From assembly GCF_947503375.1 (NCBI RefSeq), contig NZ_CANNDQ010000002.1, forward strand, positions 186,001 through 250,000: a stretch of 64,000 nucleotides of DNA. Direction: 5' to 3'. Source of the stretch: an uncultured Psychroserpens sp. (GTDB taxonomy: Bacteria > Bacteroidota > Bacteroidia > Flavobacteriales > Flavobacteriaceae). The translations under genes and the position numbers were made by a program. Below are positions 1 to 6,801 of this stretch, piece by piece (the stretch's first letter is position 1; the number at the start of each line of letters is the position of its first letter). The notes under the pieces were generated by a model, which saw only the letters and a list, made by a program, of their open reading frames with translations, was not told the DNA's origin and did not search any database.

Positions 1-366
1 CCATTGATAAACATTTAAAAGAATTCTTTTCTTTTGAAGCGTATTGAATGTGTATTTGGTGAGCTTATCGATCAATTGAGTTCCAATTCCTTTTCCACGC
101 ATTGTTTTTTCTCCAATCAAAATTCGGGCAAGTTTAGCAATATGCCCTTCTTCAAGATAAATTTCGGCCATTCCAATAGGTTGTTGGTTTGCATGTACGA
201 TTTTAAATACCATTCGATTTGGGTGAGATAAATACGATTCAATTTGTGTTTCGTCTATTGGGAAGCTAAAAATTGATCCAGCAAATTGTATCAATTCTGA
301 TTCGTTAGAAATCCACTTTTCAATATGCTTCCAATCTTCTATTTTAAATGTTTCTAGTTTTATCAC
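1..366 (-). CDS. GNAT family N-acetyltransferase (C-terminus beyond window)
   Basis: The minus strand reads through from a GTG at 366 to the left edge, giving 122 residues without a stop. The protein begins MIKLETFKIEDWKHIEKW and contains the acetyl-CoA pyrophosphate-binding motif of GNAT enzymes, visible as MRGKGIG after the beta-4 segment IAKLARILIGEK. GNAT enzymes transfer an acetyl group from acetyl-CoA to an amine; the substrate cannot be told here. An in-frame TGA lies just upstream of the GTG, and no ATG is available between them, so GTG is the most likely start. The missing part should be only the last 30-50 residues. It lies downstream of an attC-like palindrome (384-520), so it may be part of the same variable block. 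Confidence 0.85.
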   Translation of the reverse strand, partial: MIKLETFKIEDWKHIEKWISNESELIQFAGSIFSFPIDETQIESYLSHPNRMVFKIVHANQQPIGMAEIYLEEGHIAKLARILIGEKTMRGKGIGTQLIDKLTKYTFNTLQKKRILLNVYQW

Positions 367-383
367 AGTTGTTCTTCAGCTTA

Positions 384-520
384 TGGCTAACGGGTTTGTG
401 TATGAGTAATAGTGCGTCTATATACACTGCTTTTCAGAAAGTAATTTACAAAATAAATAGCAATAGCAATTTGAATAAAAACTCAAACTGCTATTACTTA
501 CACACGTCGTTAGGTACTGG
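384..520 (-). repeat. attC-like imperfect palindromic repeat, copy 1
   Basis: The left arm (GGCTAACG...GTGTATGAGTAATAG, 385-412) pairs with the right arm (CTATTACTTACACACGTCGTTAGG, 491-514), leaving about 80 bases of AT-rich loop. On the minus strand the element starts ACCTAAC and ends GTTAGCC, close to the RYYYAAC / GTTRRRY core sites of integron attC sites. It sits directly after the stop codon of the minus-strand gene at 523-1005, as attC sites do relative to cassette genes. A related copy lies at 3320-3447 in the same orientation, and both share an internal GCGTCT. No integrase gene is visible. The attC assignment is inference. Confidence 0.6.
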
Positions 521-522
521 CT

Positions 523-1005
523 TTATTTCACCAATTTGATAATATTTTCTACCATTTCTACCCTTGCCGTTGTTATAAAACCATCAAATTGTTCTTTAGT
601 CATCTTTGGATTTTCTATAAATTCATAATTAGAAGTCCACACAATCATTGATTTGTTGTAGCCTAAATCTACTACTTTAATCATGTTGTTCATGTTCTTT
701 GCAGGAACGCCTTCAACCACCTGATATGAATAAGTTCTAGTTTTATCATCAAAACCAGTAATCTTTTCTTTAAAGTGACCATTTCCATCTGCAGAAGTGC
801 AAACTCTTTCACCTCCAACATTTTTTGGACCTATCCATTGTACTTTAGATACAAAAGATGATAGCTCATCAATATTGTCCATTTTGCGAATTTGTTCCCA
901 GACTTTATCTGCAGAACTTTCTATTTCAGTTACTAGAGGTGTTTGTGCTTGTAATAAGCTGGTTGCAAAAATTAATTGGATAAATAAAATTGCTGCTTTT
1001 TTCAT
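523..1005 (-). CDS. Exported SRPBCC (START/Bet v1-like) family protein
   Basis: The 160-residue protein has a clear Sec signal peptide (MKKAAILFIQLIFATSLLQA, then Q). The mature part fits the polyketide cyclase/START-like fold: an opening strand TEIESSADKVWEQIRKMDNIDEL, a GxGxF-like turn (ADGNGHFKEKITGFDD) and a long C-terminal helix (EQFDGFITTARVEMVENIIKL). Such proteins bind hydrophobic ligands in a cavity; the ligand is unknown. It is the last of three SRPBCC genes, 63 bases after the previous one and without an obvious promoter of its own, so it is probably cotranscribed with 1069-1686. An attC-like palindrome begins immediately after its stop codon. Confidence 0.8.
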   Translation of the reverse strand: MKKAAILFIQLIFATSLLQAQTPLVTEIESSADKVWEQIRKMDNIDELSSFVSKVQWIGPKNVGGERVCTSADGNGHFKEKITGFDDKTRTYSYQVVEGVPAKNMNNMIKVVDLGYNKSMIVWTSNYEFIENPKMTKEQFDGFITTARVEMVENIIKLVK

Positions 1006-1068
1006 TGTTTCAAGTTTTAAAATATTAATAAAAAATCTGTTTAGTTATAGTTTTATAATTCATTTTAC

Positions 1069-1686
1069 TCAGGTCTTAATTACTGTTGCTTTAGGATATT
1101 TTTTCTTAATTTCTTTGTATTTACCTGTGCCACCTGTCACGTGTTCTCCCGTTTCTATATAGTGTTTTAGACCCACTAGAGTTCCAGACATTTGTTTTTT
1201 GAATCCTCCTTTAGCTACTATTCCAAGAAAAGCTGGTTTAGTTCTAAATTGAAACTCGTATGAAGCGGTTGAAGTACCATCTCCATTATCTTTTACGCTA
1301 TAAAAAGCTTGAGAATTGTCAAAGTTTAATGGTAGTTTAGCTCCATCAAGGACTACATTGCGCATTACCATATTCTCATTGTCAATTTCTTCAATTCGCT
1401 CTTTAGACCATTGCGTTCCTTTTTCATTAAAATTACACTTGCGCTCAGCTCCTAATTCGCCTTTTAATGAACCATTAGTATATTCTGAAGTATAGATATA
1501 TGGTGAGAAGTTTGATATTTCTCCATAATCTAAAACCATAGCTTCCCATACACGTTCTGCAGGTGCATTTAGTATCATTTCTACTTTGACAGCGCGGAAC
1601 TTTTTTGCCATACTTTGCGCTGAAGCATTCAGGCTCATTATTGCTAAGACTGAGAATGTCAATATTGATTTCGTTGTGATTTTCAT
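1069..1686 (-). CDS. Exported SRPBCC (START/Bet v1-like) family protein
   Basis: This 205-residue protein starts with a signal peptide (MKITTKSILTFSVLAIMSLNASA) followed by a START-like domain. The domain opens with VEMILNAPAERVWEAMVLDYGEISNFSPY and continues through GAERKCNFNEKGTQWSKERIEEID to a C-terminal helix (SGTLVGLKHYIETGEHV). A basic lysine-rich tail (KYKEIKKKYPKATVIKT) follows. The likely role is binding of a small hydrophobic ligand in the periplasm or at the outer membrane; the ligand is unknown. It is a paralogue of its two neighbours. An ECF-type promoter-like site (1711-1739) identical in layout to the one before the sigma gene lies 25 bases upstream of the ATG, so it is a candidate target of the sigma factor at 2374-3246. 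Confidence 0.8.
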   Translation of the reverse strand: MKITTKSILTFSVLAIMSLNASAQSMAKKFRAVKVEMILNAPAERVWEAMVLDYGEISNFSPYIYTSEYTNGSLKGELGAERKCNFNEKGTQWSKERIEEIDNENMVMRNVVLDGAKLPLNFDNSQAFYSVKDNGDGTSTASYEFQFRTKPAFLGIVAKGGFKKQMSGTLVGLKHYIETGEHVTGGTGKYKEIKKKYPKATVIKT

Positions 1687-1710
1687 AATTTAAAATTTAA
1701 GTTCTAATAC

Positions 1711-1739
1711 TTTGATACAATGCTTGGATAAGTGTTACA
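1711..1739 (-). promoter_or_regulatory. ECF-type promoter-like site, copy C
   Basis: On the minus strand TGTAACAC (1739-1732), a 13-base spacer and GTATCAAA (1718-1711) lie 25 bases before the start of the gene at 1069-1686. Two other copies with the same boxes and the same spacer precede the genes at 1744-2247 and 2374-3246. The AAC in the upstream box is typical of ECF sigma -35 elements. Recognition by the local sigma factor is inferred. Confidence 0.7.
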
Positions 1740-1743
1740 AAAC

Positions 1744-2247
1744 TTAAGCAACCTTATTTGATAGTTTTTCAATTTCTTTTGCTTTGTTTTGACTTGTGTT
1801 TCCAGTTTCAACATAGCATTTCAAGTCATTAGGAATGTATGCGATTTGTTTTTTTAATTGCATTTTCATCATAGGGTTCATAATACTACCTACTAAACCC
1901 TTAGTCTTCACTATTAGATGCATATCCACTTTTGTCCTCTCTGGGCTTATTGCAGTTAGTTGCCAATTATTGATTGCGGTATCTACAAAAAATGGAAACC
2001 CTTCAATAACTTCGTATTCGAGGATATAATTATTTGAATCAAATTTTCTGATTACTTCTTTGATTTTACCTGATGGTAGTTCGCAAGATCTATTGTTTGA
2101 AGGCGCTCCATTAATTACTGGTGGGCTAAAAGCTTTAGAATGATTCAAACCTGATACCCATTTGTAAGCATCAACAAATTGATTTCCCAAGACTTCCCAA
2201 ACACTTTCTATTTGTTTGTTGATAATAATTTCTTTTTTAAATTCCAT
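1744..2247 (-). CDS. Cytoplasmic SRPBCC (START/Bet v1-like) family protein
   Basis: The protein has 167 residues and no signal peptide; it starts MEFKKEIIINKQIESVWEVL, the typical first strand and helix of the SRPBCC fold. Further parts that fit are SCELPSGKIKEVIRKFDSNN, the YEVIEGFPFFVDTAINNWQL strands and a C-terminal helix (MNPMMKMQLKKQIAYIPNDLKCYVETG). The same ending, ..YVETGN/YIETGE, is found in the exported neighbour at 1069-1686, which supports a common ancestor. It differs from the two other paralogues in lacking export. A copy of the ECF-like promoter (2283-2311) lies 36 bases upstream, behind a terminator that closes the sigma gene, so it appears to have its own transcript. Confidence 0.8.
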   Translation of the reverse strand: MEFKKEIIINKQIESVWEVLGNQFVDAYKWVSGLNHSKAFSPPVINGAPSNNRSCELPSGKIKEVIRKFDSNNYILEYEVIEGFPFFVDTAINNWQLTAISPERTKVDMHLIVKTKGLVGSIMNPMMKMQLKKQIAYIPNDLKCYVETGNTSQNKAKEIEKLSNKVA

Positions 2248-2282
2248 ATCAATAAATTATATATGAGTTAATGATTTACTGT

Positions 2283-2311
2283 TTTGATACGAGAATAAGG
2301 GATGTGTTACA
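2283..2311 (-). promoter_or_regulatory. ECF-type promoter-like site, copy B
   Basis: The minus strand carries TGTAACAC (2311-2304), 13 bases, then GTATCAAA (2290-2283), 36 bases before the ATG of the SRPBCC gene at 1744-2247. It is placed directly downstream of the sigma gene's terminator (2317-2349), so it would restart transcription in the same direction. Confidence 0.7.
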
Positions 2312-2316
2312 AAAGC

Positions 2317-2349
2317 AAAAAAGTTGCTTCAAAATGAAACAACTTTTTT
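2317..2349 (-). terminator. Rho-independent terminator after the sigma factor gene
   Basis: The stem AAAAAAGTTG (2317-2326) / CAACTTTTTT (2340-2349) with a 13-base interval is followed by T-rich sequence on the minus strand. It lies between the sigma gene stop codon (2374) and promoter copy B. Confidence 0.65.
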
Positions 2350-2373
2350 ACATGTAATCGTTAAAAAAAGAAT

Positions 2374-3246
2374 CTATAGCTTAAAGTAACTCGATAGTTT
2401 ATCGTTATTAATAAGTTCATTAATAATGGTCTCTTTGTCAAAATCTTCTTTAACTGGATGTTCTTGAAATAGTTTAGTGTAAGTTGTAGTAAAATCGTCT
2501 AAAGCTTCTTCGTGGTTATCTTCTACAAAATCTTTCACTTTTGCTTTTGTTTTGATATTGAAAAGCATTTTTTCCTCATCTAAAACGCCCATTTGCTTCA
2601 AGGCTTTTGCTTTTTTAGGGCATCGACAAGGGTTTTCTTTATTTACTAAGCCACACTTGTTGTTCATATAGTTAAACAAATCTTTACGTGCTCTGTGAAG
2701 TTTTATTCTAAAGTTTTGAGGACTAACACCAAAAATGTCAGCTCCAAGCGCATGGTCAATACCAAAACTTGCACCTAAAATAAAGATTAAGCGTTGTTCT
2801 CTATTTAAACACATAATCATTCCACTCATACACTGAACTTGCATTTCTTTAGATAGCTCTTGGTAACTAATTTCTTCCTCAATACTTAATTCTGGATTTT
2901 GAACTTGGTCCAAACGTTTTCCATAATCATCAAAGTTAGAAAATTGTGTTTCACCTTTTCTTCTTTTAGATTGCAAAAATTCGTTAACAACTATACGATA
3001 CAACCATGTCCTAAATTTACTTTTAAAGTTAAATTGCCCTAATTTAGTAATGACTTTAATTAGAACTTCTTGAGTTAAATCTTCTGCGTCTACAGGATTA
3101 TGACACATTTTCCATGCAACATTGTAAATGAACGGCTGATGAAAGCTTATAATTTCACTTAAAGATTCTTTGTTACCATCTATAGCTTGTTTAACAAGGT
3201 TTTGCTGTTCTGAATCTGAATATGATTTACTAAAAGGAAACTGCAT
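2374..3246 (-). CDS. RNA polymerase ECF sigma factor with C-terminal extension
   Basis: The 290-residue protein has sigma region 2 at about residues 29-95 (HQPFIYNVAWKMCHNPVDAE, then a QEVLIKV core-binding segment and KFRTWLYRIVVNEF) and region 4 at about 143-192 (a helix-turn-helix around ADIFGVSPQNFRIKLHRARK). Beyond region 4 it has about 95 extra residues, starting with a cysteine cluster (C198, C207, C209 in KCGLVNKENPCRCPKK). The cysteines could bind metal or sense redox state, but this is inference. Most ECF sigmas are about 170-200 residues, so the extension may replace a separate anti-sigma factor. None is encoded next to it. A promoter-like site 21 bases upstream of its ATG matches those before the SRPBCC genes, suggesting autoregulation. 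Confidence 0.9.
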   Translation of the reverse strand: MQFPFSKSYSDSEQQNLVKQAIDGNKESLSEIISFHQPFIYNVAWKMCHNPVDAEDLTQEVLIKVITKLGQFNFKSKFRTWLYRIVVNEFLQSKRRKGETQFSNFDDYGKRLDQVQNPELSIEEEISYQELSKEMQVQCMSGMIMCLNREQRLIFILGASFGIDHALGADIFGVSPQNFRIKLHRARKDLFNYMNNKCGLVNKENPCRCPKKAKALKQMGVLDEEKMLFNIKTKAKVKDFVEDNHEEALDDFTTTYTKLFQEHPVKEDFDKETIINELINNDKLSSYFKL

Positions 3247-3266
3247 AATTTATAGGTTTTTTTAGT

Positions 3267-3295
3267 TTTGATACAGAATAATTGAAGGTGTTACA
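3267..3295 (-). promoter_or_regulatory. ECF-type promoter-like site, copy A (autoregulatory)
   Basis: On the minus strand TGTAACAC (3295-3288) is separated by 13 bases from GTATCAAA (3274-3267), 21 bases before the sigma factor ATG. It has the same boxes and spacing as copies B and C, which is the pattern expected when an ECF sigma factor transcribes its own gene and its targets. Confidence 0.7.
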
Positions 3296-3319
3296 AAAGT
3301 TTTAGTTTTTTTAGCTTTT

Positions 3320-3447
3320 GCCTAACGTGCTTATGTATGGCTTGTAGTGGTCTTGCGTCTAAGTGAGTTACACAAAATTTATATAAATTAAAGATATATA
3401 AATTTTAGTGTATTCAAAGCTATGAGCTATACACGTTGTTATAACCA
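3320..3447 (-). repeat. attC-like imperfect palindromic repeat, copy 2
   Basis: The left part (GCCTAACGTGCTTATGTATGG, from 3320) is the near inverse complement of the right part (GCTATGAGCTATACACGTTGTTATAACC, to 3446). It aligns with copy 1 (384-520) in the same direction: CTAACG..TT.TGTATG.. on the left, GCTAT.A..TA.ACACGT.GTTA on the right, and GCGTCT inside. On the minus strand it ends GTTAGGC, a perfect GTTRRRY core. It begins one base after the stop codon of the minus-strand gene at 3449-4120. The interior is AT-rich and variable. Confidence 0.6.
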
Positions 3448-3448
3448 G

Positions 3449-4120
3449 TTATTTTTTTGTATAAAGAGGATTCGTTCTATCTTCATCAAATAATTCCATC
3501 ATTAAATTCGTTATCATATTGTTTGCCCATTCAGCGATTTCAATTTTTTGAATAGAGTAAATAAACCCTTCCATTCTAAATTCACTTCGAGTATCAATTA
3601 TTTTACGCTTTTCCAAAAATGATATTGCCTTATCAGCTCTATCATCTTTCTGGACTTTAGAATTAGTGGAATGTTTACAGATTTCTTTTTTATCACTATG
3701 GCTAGGTTTCATAGCAGTCCAAATTCCACTTTTAGCCTTAAAATTTTCCCATTCAATTGATTCTAATCTTGAGTGAGTTATTAGATTTCGAAGTTTCACA
3801 AAATGATTGTAGTCGTCATAGAGTTTACTTGATTTATCAAAATCTTGATTTTTAAGTATTTTGAATAATGCAAAAGGACGTTTATCCATTTTTGGACGTT
3901 CTAAATTAATATATTTTTCTTTCAGTAAGGAGTTATTGGTCACATTATCTTCAATTTCGGTAAGATAGCATTCGAAAGCAGAATACAAAGTCAAAATTAA
4001 CGGTGTGACAAGACTGACTACTATGTCCTTATTTTTTATCATTAGAATAGATAATTTATCAACTGACTTAAATAATGGGTAATGTTGAGGGAAAACTGTA
4101 TCTATTCCTGGTACGTACAT
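3449..4120 (-). CDS. Hypothetical protein with HEPN-like RNxxxH motif
   Basis: I do not recognise a named family for this 223-residue soluble protein. A hydrophobic helix (DIVVSLVTPLILTLYSAFECYL, residues 32-53) precedes a second helical part that contains KLRNLITHSR; R111 and H116 form an R-x4-H motif as in HEPN ribonucleases and related toxin or defence proteins. The order of an 'SAFE..L' helix followed by 'LRN.i.H' is typical of HEPN domains. The motif is seen directly; ribonuclease activity is inference. The gene stands alone on the minus strand, with an attC-like palindrome starting right after its stop codon, which is how a gene cassette would be arranged. No antitoxin gene is adjacent. 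Confidence 0.65.
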   Translation of the reverse strand: MYVPGIDTVFPQHYPLFKSVDKLSILMIKNKDIVVSLVTPLILTLYSAFECYLTEIEDNVTNNSLLKEKYINLERPKMDKRPFALFKILKNQDFDKSSKLYDDYNHFVKLRNLITHSRLESIEWENFKAKSGIWTAMKPSHSDKKEICKHSTNSKVQKDDRADKAISFLEKRKIIDTRSEFRMEGFIYSIQKIEIAEWANNMITNLMMELFDEDRTNPLYTKK

Positions 4121-4224
4121 AAGTTTATCTAATTAGTTACAACTCTCTATATCTTGATAAATATACCTTTTTTAGGTTTTTTTCACCTAAAACAAGGAGG
4201 TTTTAAGACTCTTTTTCAATACCA

Positions 4225-4258
4225 TAAAAAAAAGCCTCTTTTAAAAAAGAAGCTTTTT
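4225..4258 (-). terminator. Rho-independent terminator of the AraC-DUF1772-NmrA operon
   Basis: On the minus strand AAAGCTTCTTTT pairs with AAAAGAGGCTTT and is followed by eight Ts. It lies 19 bases after the stop codon of the NmrA-family gene. Confidence 0.8.
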
Positions 4259-4276
4259 AACGATTTCAACGTAATG

Positions 4277-5119
4277 CTAAACAGCATTTACTTTAGCATT
4301 CCAAATACCTGTTTGTGCAGTAGTTTTTACATAGGTTGAAAAGTCTATAGGTGGTCTTCCTAATACAGTTTCAATATCTGAAGTAACAACTGCGTTTTCA
4401 GGGTTACCCAAAACTTCGGTAAATAAATACTCGATCAACCAAATGAAATCTTCTGGTATGCTTTCTGCTCGCATAGCATCACTATACGCTTTGATACTTA
4501 CAGGTTCAAATTGAATCTCGTCTTCAATAACGTCAGCTATCTCGCCAATAGCCTGCTTAAATGTTAATAGTCTTGGACCTGTTAATTGATAGATCGCACC
4601 ATCGTGCTTAGCATACAATAAGGCCTCAATAGCTACATCTGCGATATCATTGGTGTCAACAAATGGAATTTTTACATCTGCTTGTGGCAATGCAACAAAG
4701 CGTTCTAAAATAGGTGATGTCAAAAAATTCTCACTAAAGTTTTGATTGAACCAACTGGCTCTCACTATAGTATGCGCTATCCCAGAATGAATGACCACTT
4801 GCTCACACAATTGTGCTTCGCGCTCACCTTTACCAGAAAGCAATACTAATTTTTTAATATTTGCTTTTTTAGCTTGTTTGGTCAATTCTTCAATGGCTTC
4901 TAATGCACCAGGAACTGCCAAGTCAGGCTGATAGGTAATATATACCTTATCGATATCTTCGAGTGCGTTTGCCCAACCTTCTGGTTGGTGCCAATCAAAT
5001 GGGATTTCTGCAGATCTAGACCCAATTCTCACCTTGTGACCTAATGTTTCAAGGCGTTCAACGATTTTACGTCCAGTTTTTCCTGTGCCTCCAATAATTA
5101 AAAAGTGTTGTGGTTTCAT
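4277..5119 (-). CDS. NmrA-family NAD(P)-binding oxidoreductase
   Basis: The 280-residue protein begins with a Rossmann nucleotide-binding loop GGTGKTG (residues 10-16), followed by KIVERLETLGHKVRIGSR. R32 and the following SR are compatible with NADP(H) binding. The rest resembles atypical short-chain dehydrogenases of the NmrA / quinone oxidoreductase 2 type (DVYITYQPDL-like strand, KLVLLSGKGE, VRASWFNQNF, VDTNDIADVA, YQLTGP). These use NAD(P)H on quinones or similar substrates, or act as redox sensors; the substrate is not evident. Its ATG overlaps the stop of the DUF1772 gene (ATGA), so the two are translationally coupled and belong to the same operon as the AraC regulator upstream. Confidence 0.88.
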   Translation of the reverse strand: MKPQHFLIIGGTGKTGRKIVERLETLGHKVRIGSRSAEIPFDWHQPEGWANALEDIDKVYITYQPDLAVPGALEAIEELTKQAKKANIKKLVLLSGKGEREAQLCEQVVIHSGIAHTIVRASWFNQNFSENFLTSPILERFVALPQADVKIPFVDTNDIADVAIEALLYAKHDGAIYQLTGPRLLTFKQAIGEIADVIEDEIQFEPVSIKAYSDAMRAESIPEDFIWLIEYLFTEVLGNPENAVVTSDIETVLGRPPIDFSTYVKTTAQTGIWNAKVNAV

Positions 5120-5622
5120 AATTCTAAATTTTGTGTTGTGATTTTTATTAGTGTAATTATTAATATGATGAATGTGACTGTTGAAGTCACTGTTCGTACA
5201 AAGTGTAACTTATTCCATCGCTCTTCAAAAGATTCGCGTAGCGATTTTAGTTCTTCAGGATCTAGAGCGCATAGATGAATCTCATCTAACATTTCATTCA
5301 ATGACACATTACCAAATATGGTAACCATTACAACTCCTAAAAAATAAATCACTAGAGTTACTATAAGTAGCCAGACTATTACATTTAAATTATGTCTGTT
5401 CAAGTAGAGAATAATACCATTCAATAAAACTGGTCCAAAAAAGATGAGAAAGAATATTGGGTTGAGAATAGCTCTATTCATTTCTTGAAAAGCTTTCAAA
5501 AAGCCGAGATCATCTAATCGACCTATTCCAGGTGTAACTGCATTTGACCAAGTAAAACATAATCCTGCAGATAATCCAGTAAATACAATTAATACCAATA
5601 AAACAATGTGTTGTGTATTCAT
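5116..5622 (-). CDS. DUF1772 (anthrone oxygenase-like) membrane protein
   Basis: The 168-residue protein has four predicted transmembrane helices: residues about 6-26, 52-72, 80-102 and 143-163. The pattern of the DUF1772 family is seen: GLSAGLCFTWSNAVTPGIGRL near the N-terminus and F..MNRAILNPIFF after it. Some family members are linked to anthrone oxygenation, but the biochemical role in bacteria is unclear. It overlaps the NmrA gene by 4 bases and follows the AraC-type regulator gene by 92 bases on the same strand, a combination often seen as a small inducible oxidoreductase operon. Confidence 0.8.
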   Translation of the reverse strand: MNTQHIVLLVLIVFTGLSAGLCFTWSNAVTPGIGRLDDLGFLKAFQEMNRAILNPIFFLIFFGPVLLNGIILYLNRHNLNVIVWLLIVTLVIYFLGVVMVTIFGNVSLNEMLDEIHLCALDPEELKSLRESFEERWNKLHFVRTVTSTVTFIILIITLIKITTQNLEL

Positions 5623-5714
5623 GTCTTTATAAGTTTTAAATTATAAGACAAAAGTATCTCAGCACTACTTAAAGCATTTGTTTGAAAAGAAATAAAATTT
5701 GTTTGAAAAGTGCT

Positions 5715-6569
5715 TTATTTGATCTGGCTAGGCCTAAAACCAAATTTCTTGGCAAAAGCATTAGAGAACGAACTCAAACTATCATAACCAACATGCCACG
5801 CTGCTTCTTGTACCGTGGCTTTTTTTTGACTTATCATCTCGTAAGCTTGAGACAAGCGTTGTTCTTGCAAATATTTAAAGACTGGTAGGCCAAATACAGT
5901 CTTAAACTCTCGTTTTAGTTTAGTAGTATTAAATCCTATAGCTTTAGATAGTTCGGTTAATGAAGGTGGATCATCTAAATTATTAGATAAAATATCTCTA
6001 GCTAAATATAAGCGTTCTCTATCTACAGATGCTATATCTTTTGAATGATTGAGCGCTAGTTGTCCAAAAAAGTGAGATAGTAATGCCGTGATCTGACTTC
6101 TAAAAAACATCATCTTCGCTTTGCCTTCATATTTTATATTAAATAAACTATCTGTAATATGGTGCATTTCAGGTGTCATGAAAAAATGAGGCCCTTCAAC
6201 ATAGTGATCTTTAGGGTTTACCAACTGATTTAATAACTCTGAAAACAACTCACCTTCTTGATTGGGCAACTTATCTAAATGCCGTATCGCTGTTGCTATA
6301 ACAATGCATTGCAGTGGTTTATTCTTTGAGACACTATGGATAAACTCAACATTTTCATTTGCAAAAAACGATAACGCAAGTCCTTTGGTGTATGCAAAGC
6401 TTTTAAGATGGTTTGGGTATTTTACATCTAGATTTACATTACCAGAACCATAAAAAGCTACAGCAATAATAGGTTCATCAAAAAAACAAGAATCTATAGT
6501 TGTTTTAATAGACGCTGCAGTTTCTATCAAAATTATAAAGTCGTTTATATGAATTACATCTCTAGTCAT
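5715..6569 (-). CDS. AraC family transcriptional regulator
   Basis: The 284-residue protein has an N-terminal sensing part of about 180 residues without a recognised ligand motif and a C-terminal AraC/XylS DNA-binding domain of about 100 residues. The two helix-turn-helix units are seen in PPSLTELSKAIGFNTTKLKR and VQEAAWHVGYDSLSSFSNAF, with the family ending KKFGFRPSQIK. It lies upstream of DUF1772 and NmrA genes in the same direction and probably controls them. The inducer is unknown. Confidence 0.92.
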   Translation of the reverse strand: MTRDVIHINDFIILIETAASIKTTIDSCFFDEPIIAVAFYGSGNVNLDVKYPNHLKSFAYTKGLALSFFANENVEFIHSVSKNKPLQCIVIATAIRHLDKLPNQEGELFSELLNQLVNPKDHYVEGPHFFMTPEMHHITDSLFNIKYEGKAKMMFFRSQITALLSHFFGQLALNHSKDIASVDRERLYLARDILSNNLDDPPSLTELSKAIGFNTTKLKREFKTVFGLPVFKYLQEQRLSQAYEMISQKKATVQEAAWHVGYDSLSSFSNAFAKKFGFRPSQIK

Positions 6570-6700
6570 ACTATAAACACTAAAGTTAGTTTTTTATTGA
6601 TTCACTTCAAATTGATAACTGCTTTAATTTGTTATGTTAATCTACAAGCATTTCAATAATCTAAAAAGGGCATTAAAGCGGAAAAGCATACAAAATAATG

Positions 6701-6730
6701 CATTTCATCGTATTTTTTTGCATTTTATAG
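6701..6730 (+). promoter_or_regulatory. 20-bp-spaced direct repeat (possible LytTR-type operator)
   Basis: CATTTCATCG (6701-6710) and CATTTTATAG (6721-6730) are repeated exactly 20 bases apart, with a TTTG (6717-6720) between them. The same arrangement occurs at 9271-9300, 20019-20068 and 57555-57584. It stands 71 bases before the M14 peptidase gene. Two-turn spacing of direct half-sites is usual for LytTR regulators; the link is inference. Confidence 0.55.
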
Positions 6731-6801
6731 ATGATTATTAAAATAAAATTATATATTAGCCCCAAATTAAAAACCCAAATTAAACAAAAACCCCTAATCT
6801 G

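Noticed and set aside
348..539. Plus-strand open frame of 63 codons
   Set aside because: It lies in the attC-like palindrome and the start of the GNAT gene; the translation has no family features and the repeat explains the sequence.
4168..4194. Hairpin TTTTAGGT / ACCTAAAA
   Set aside because: No T run follows on either strand, and it does not resemble the two attC-like palindromes; it was not called a terminator or a third repeat.
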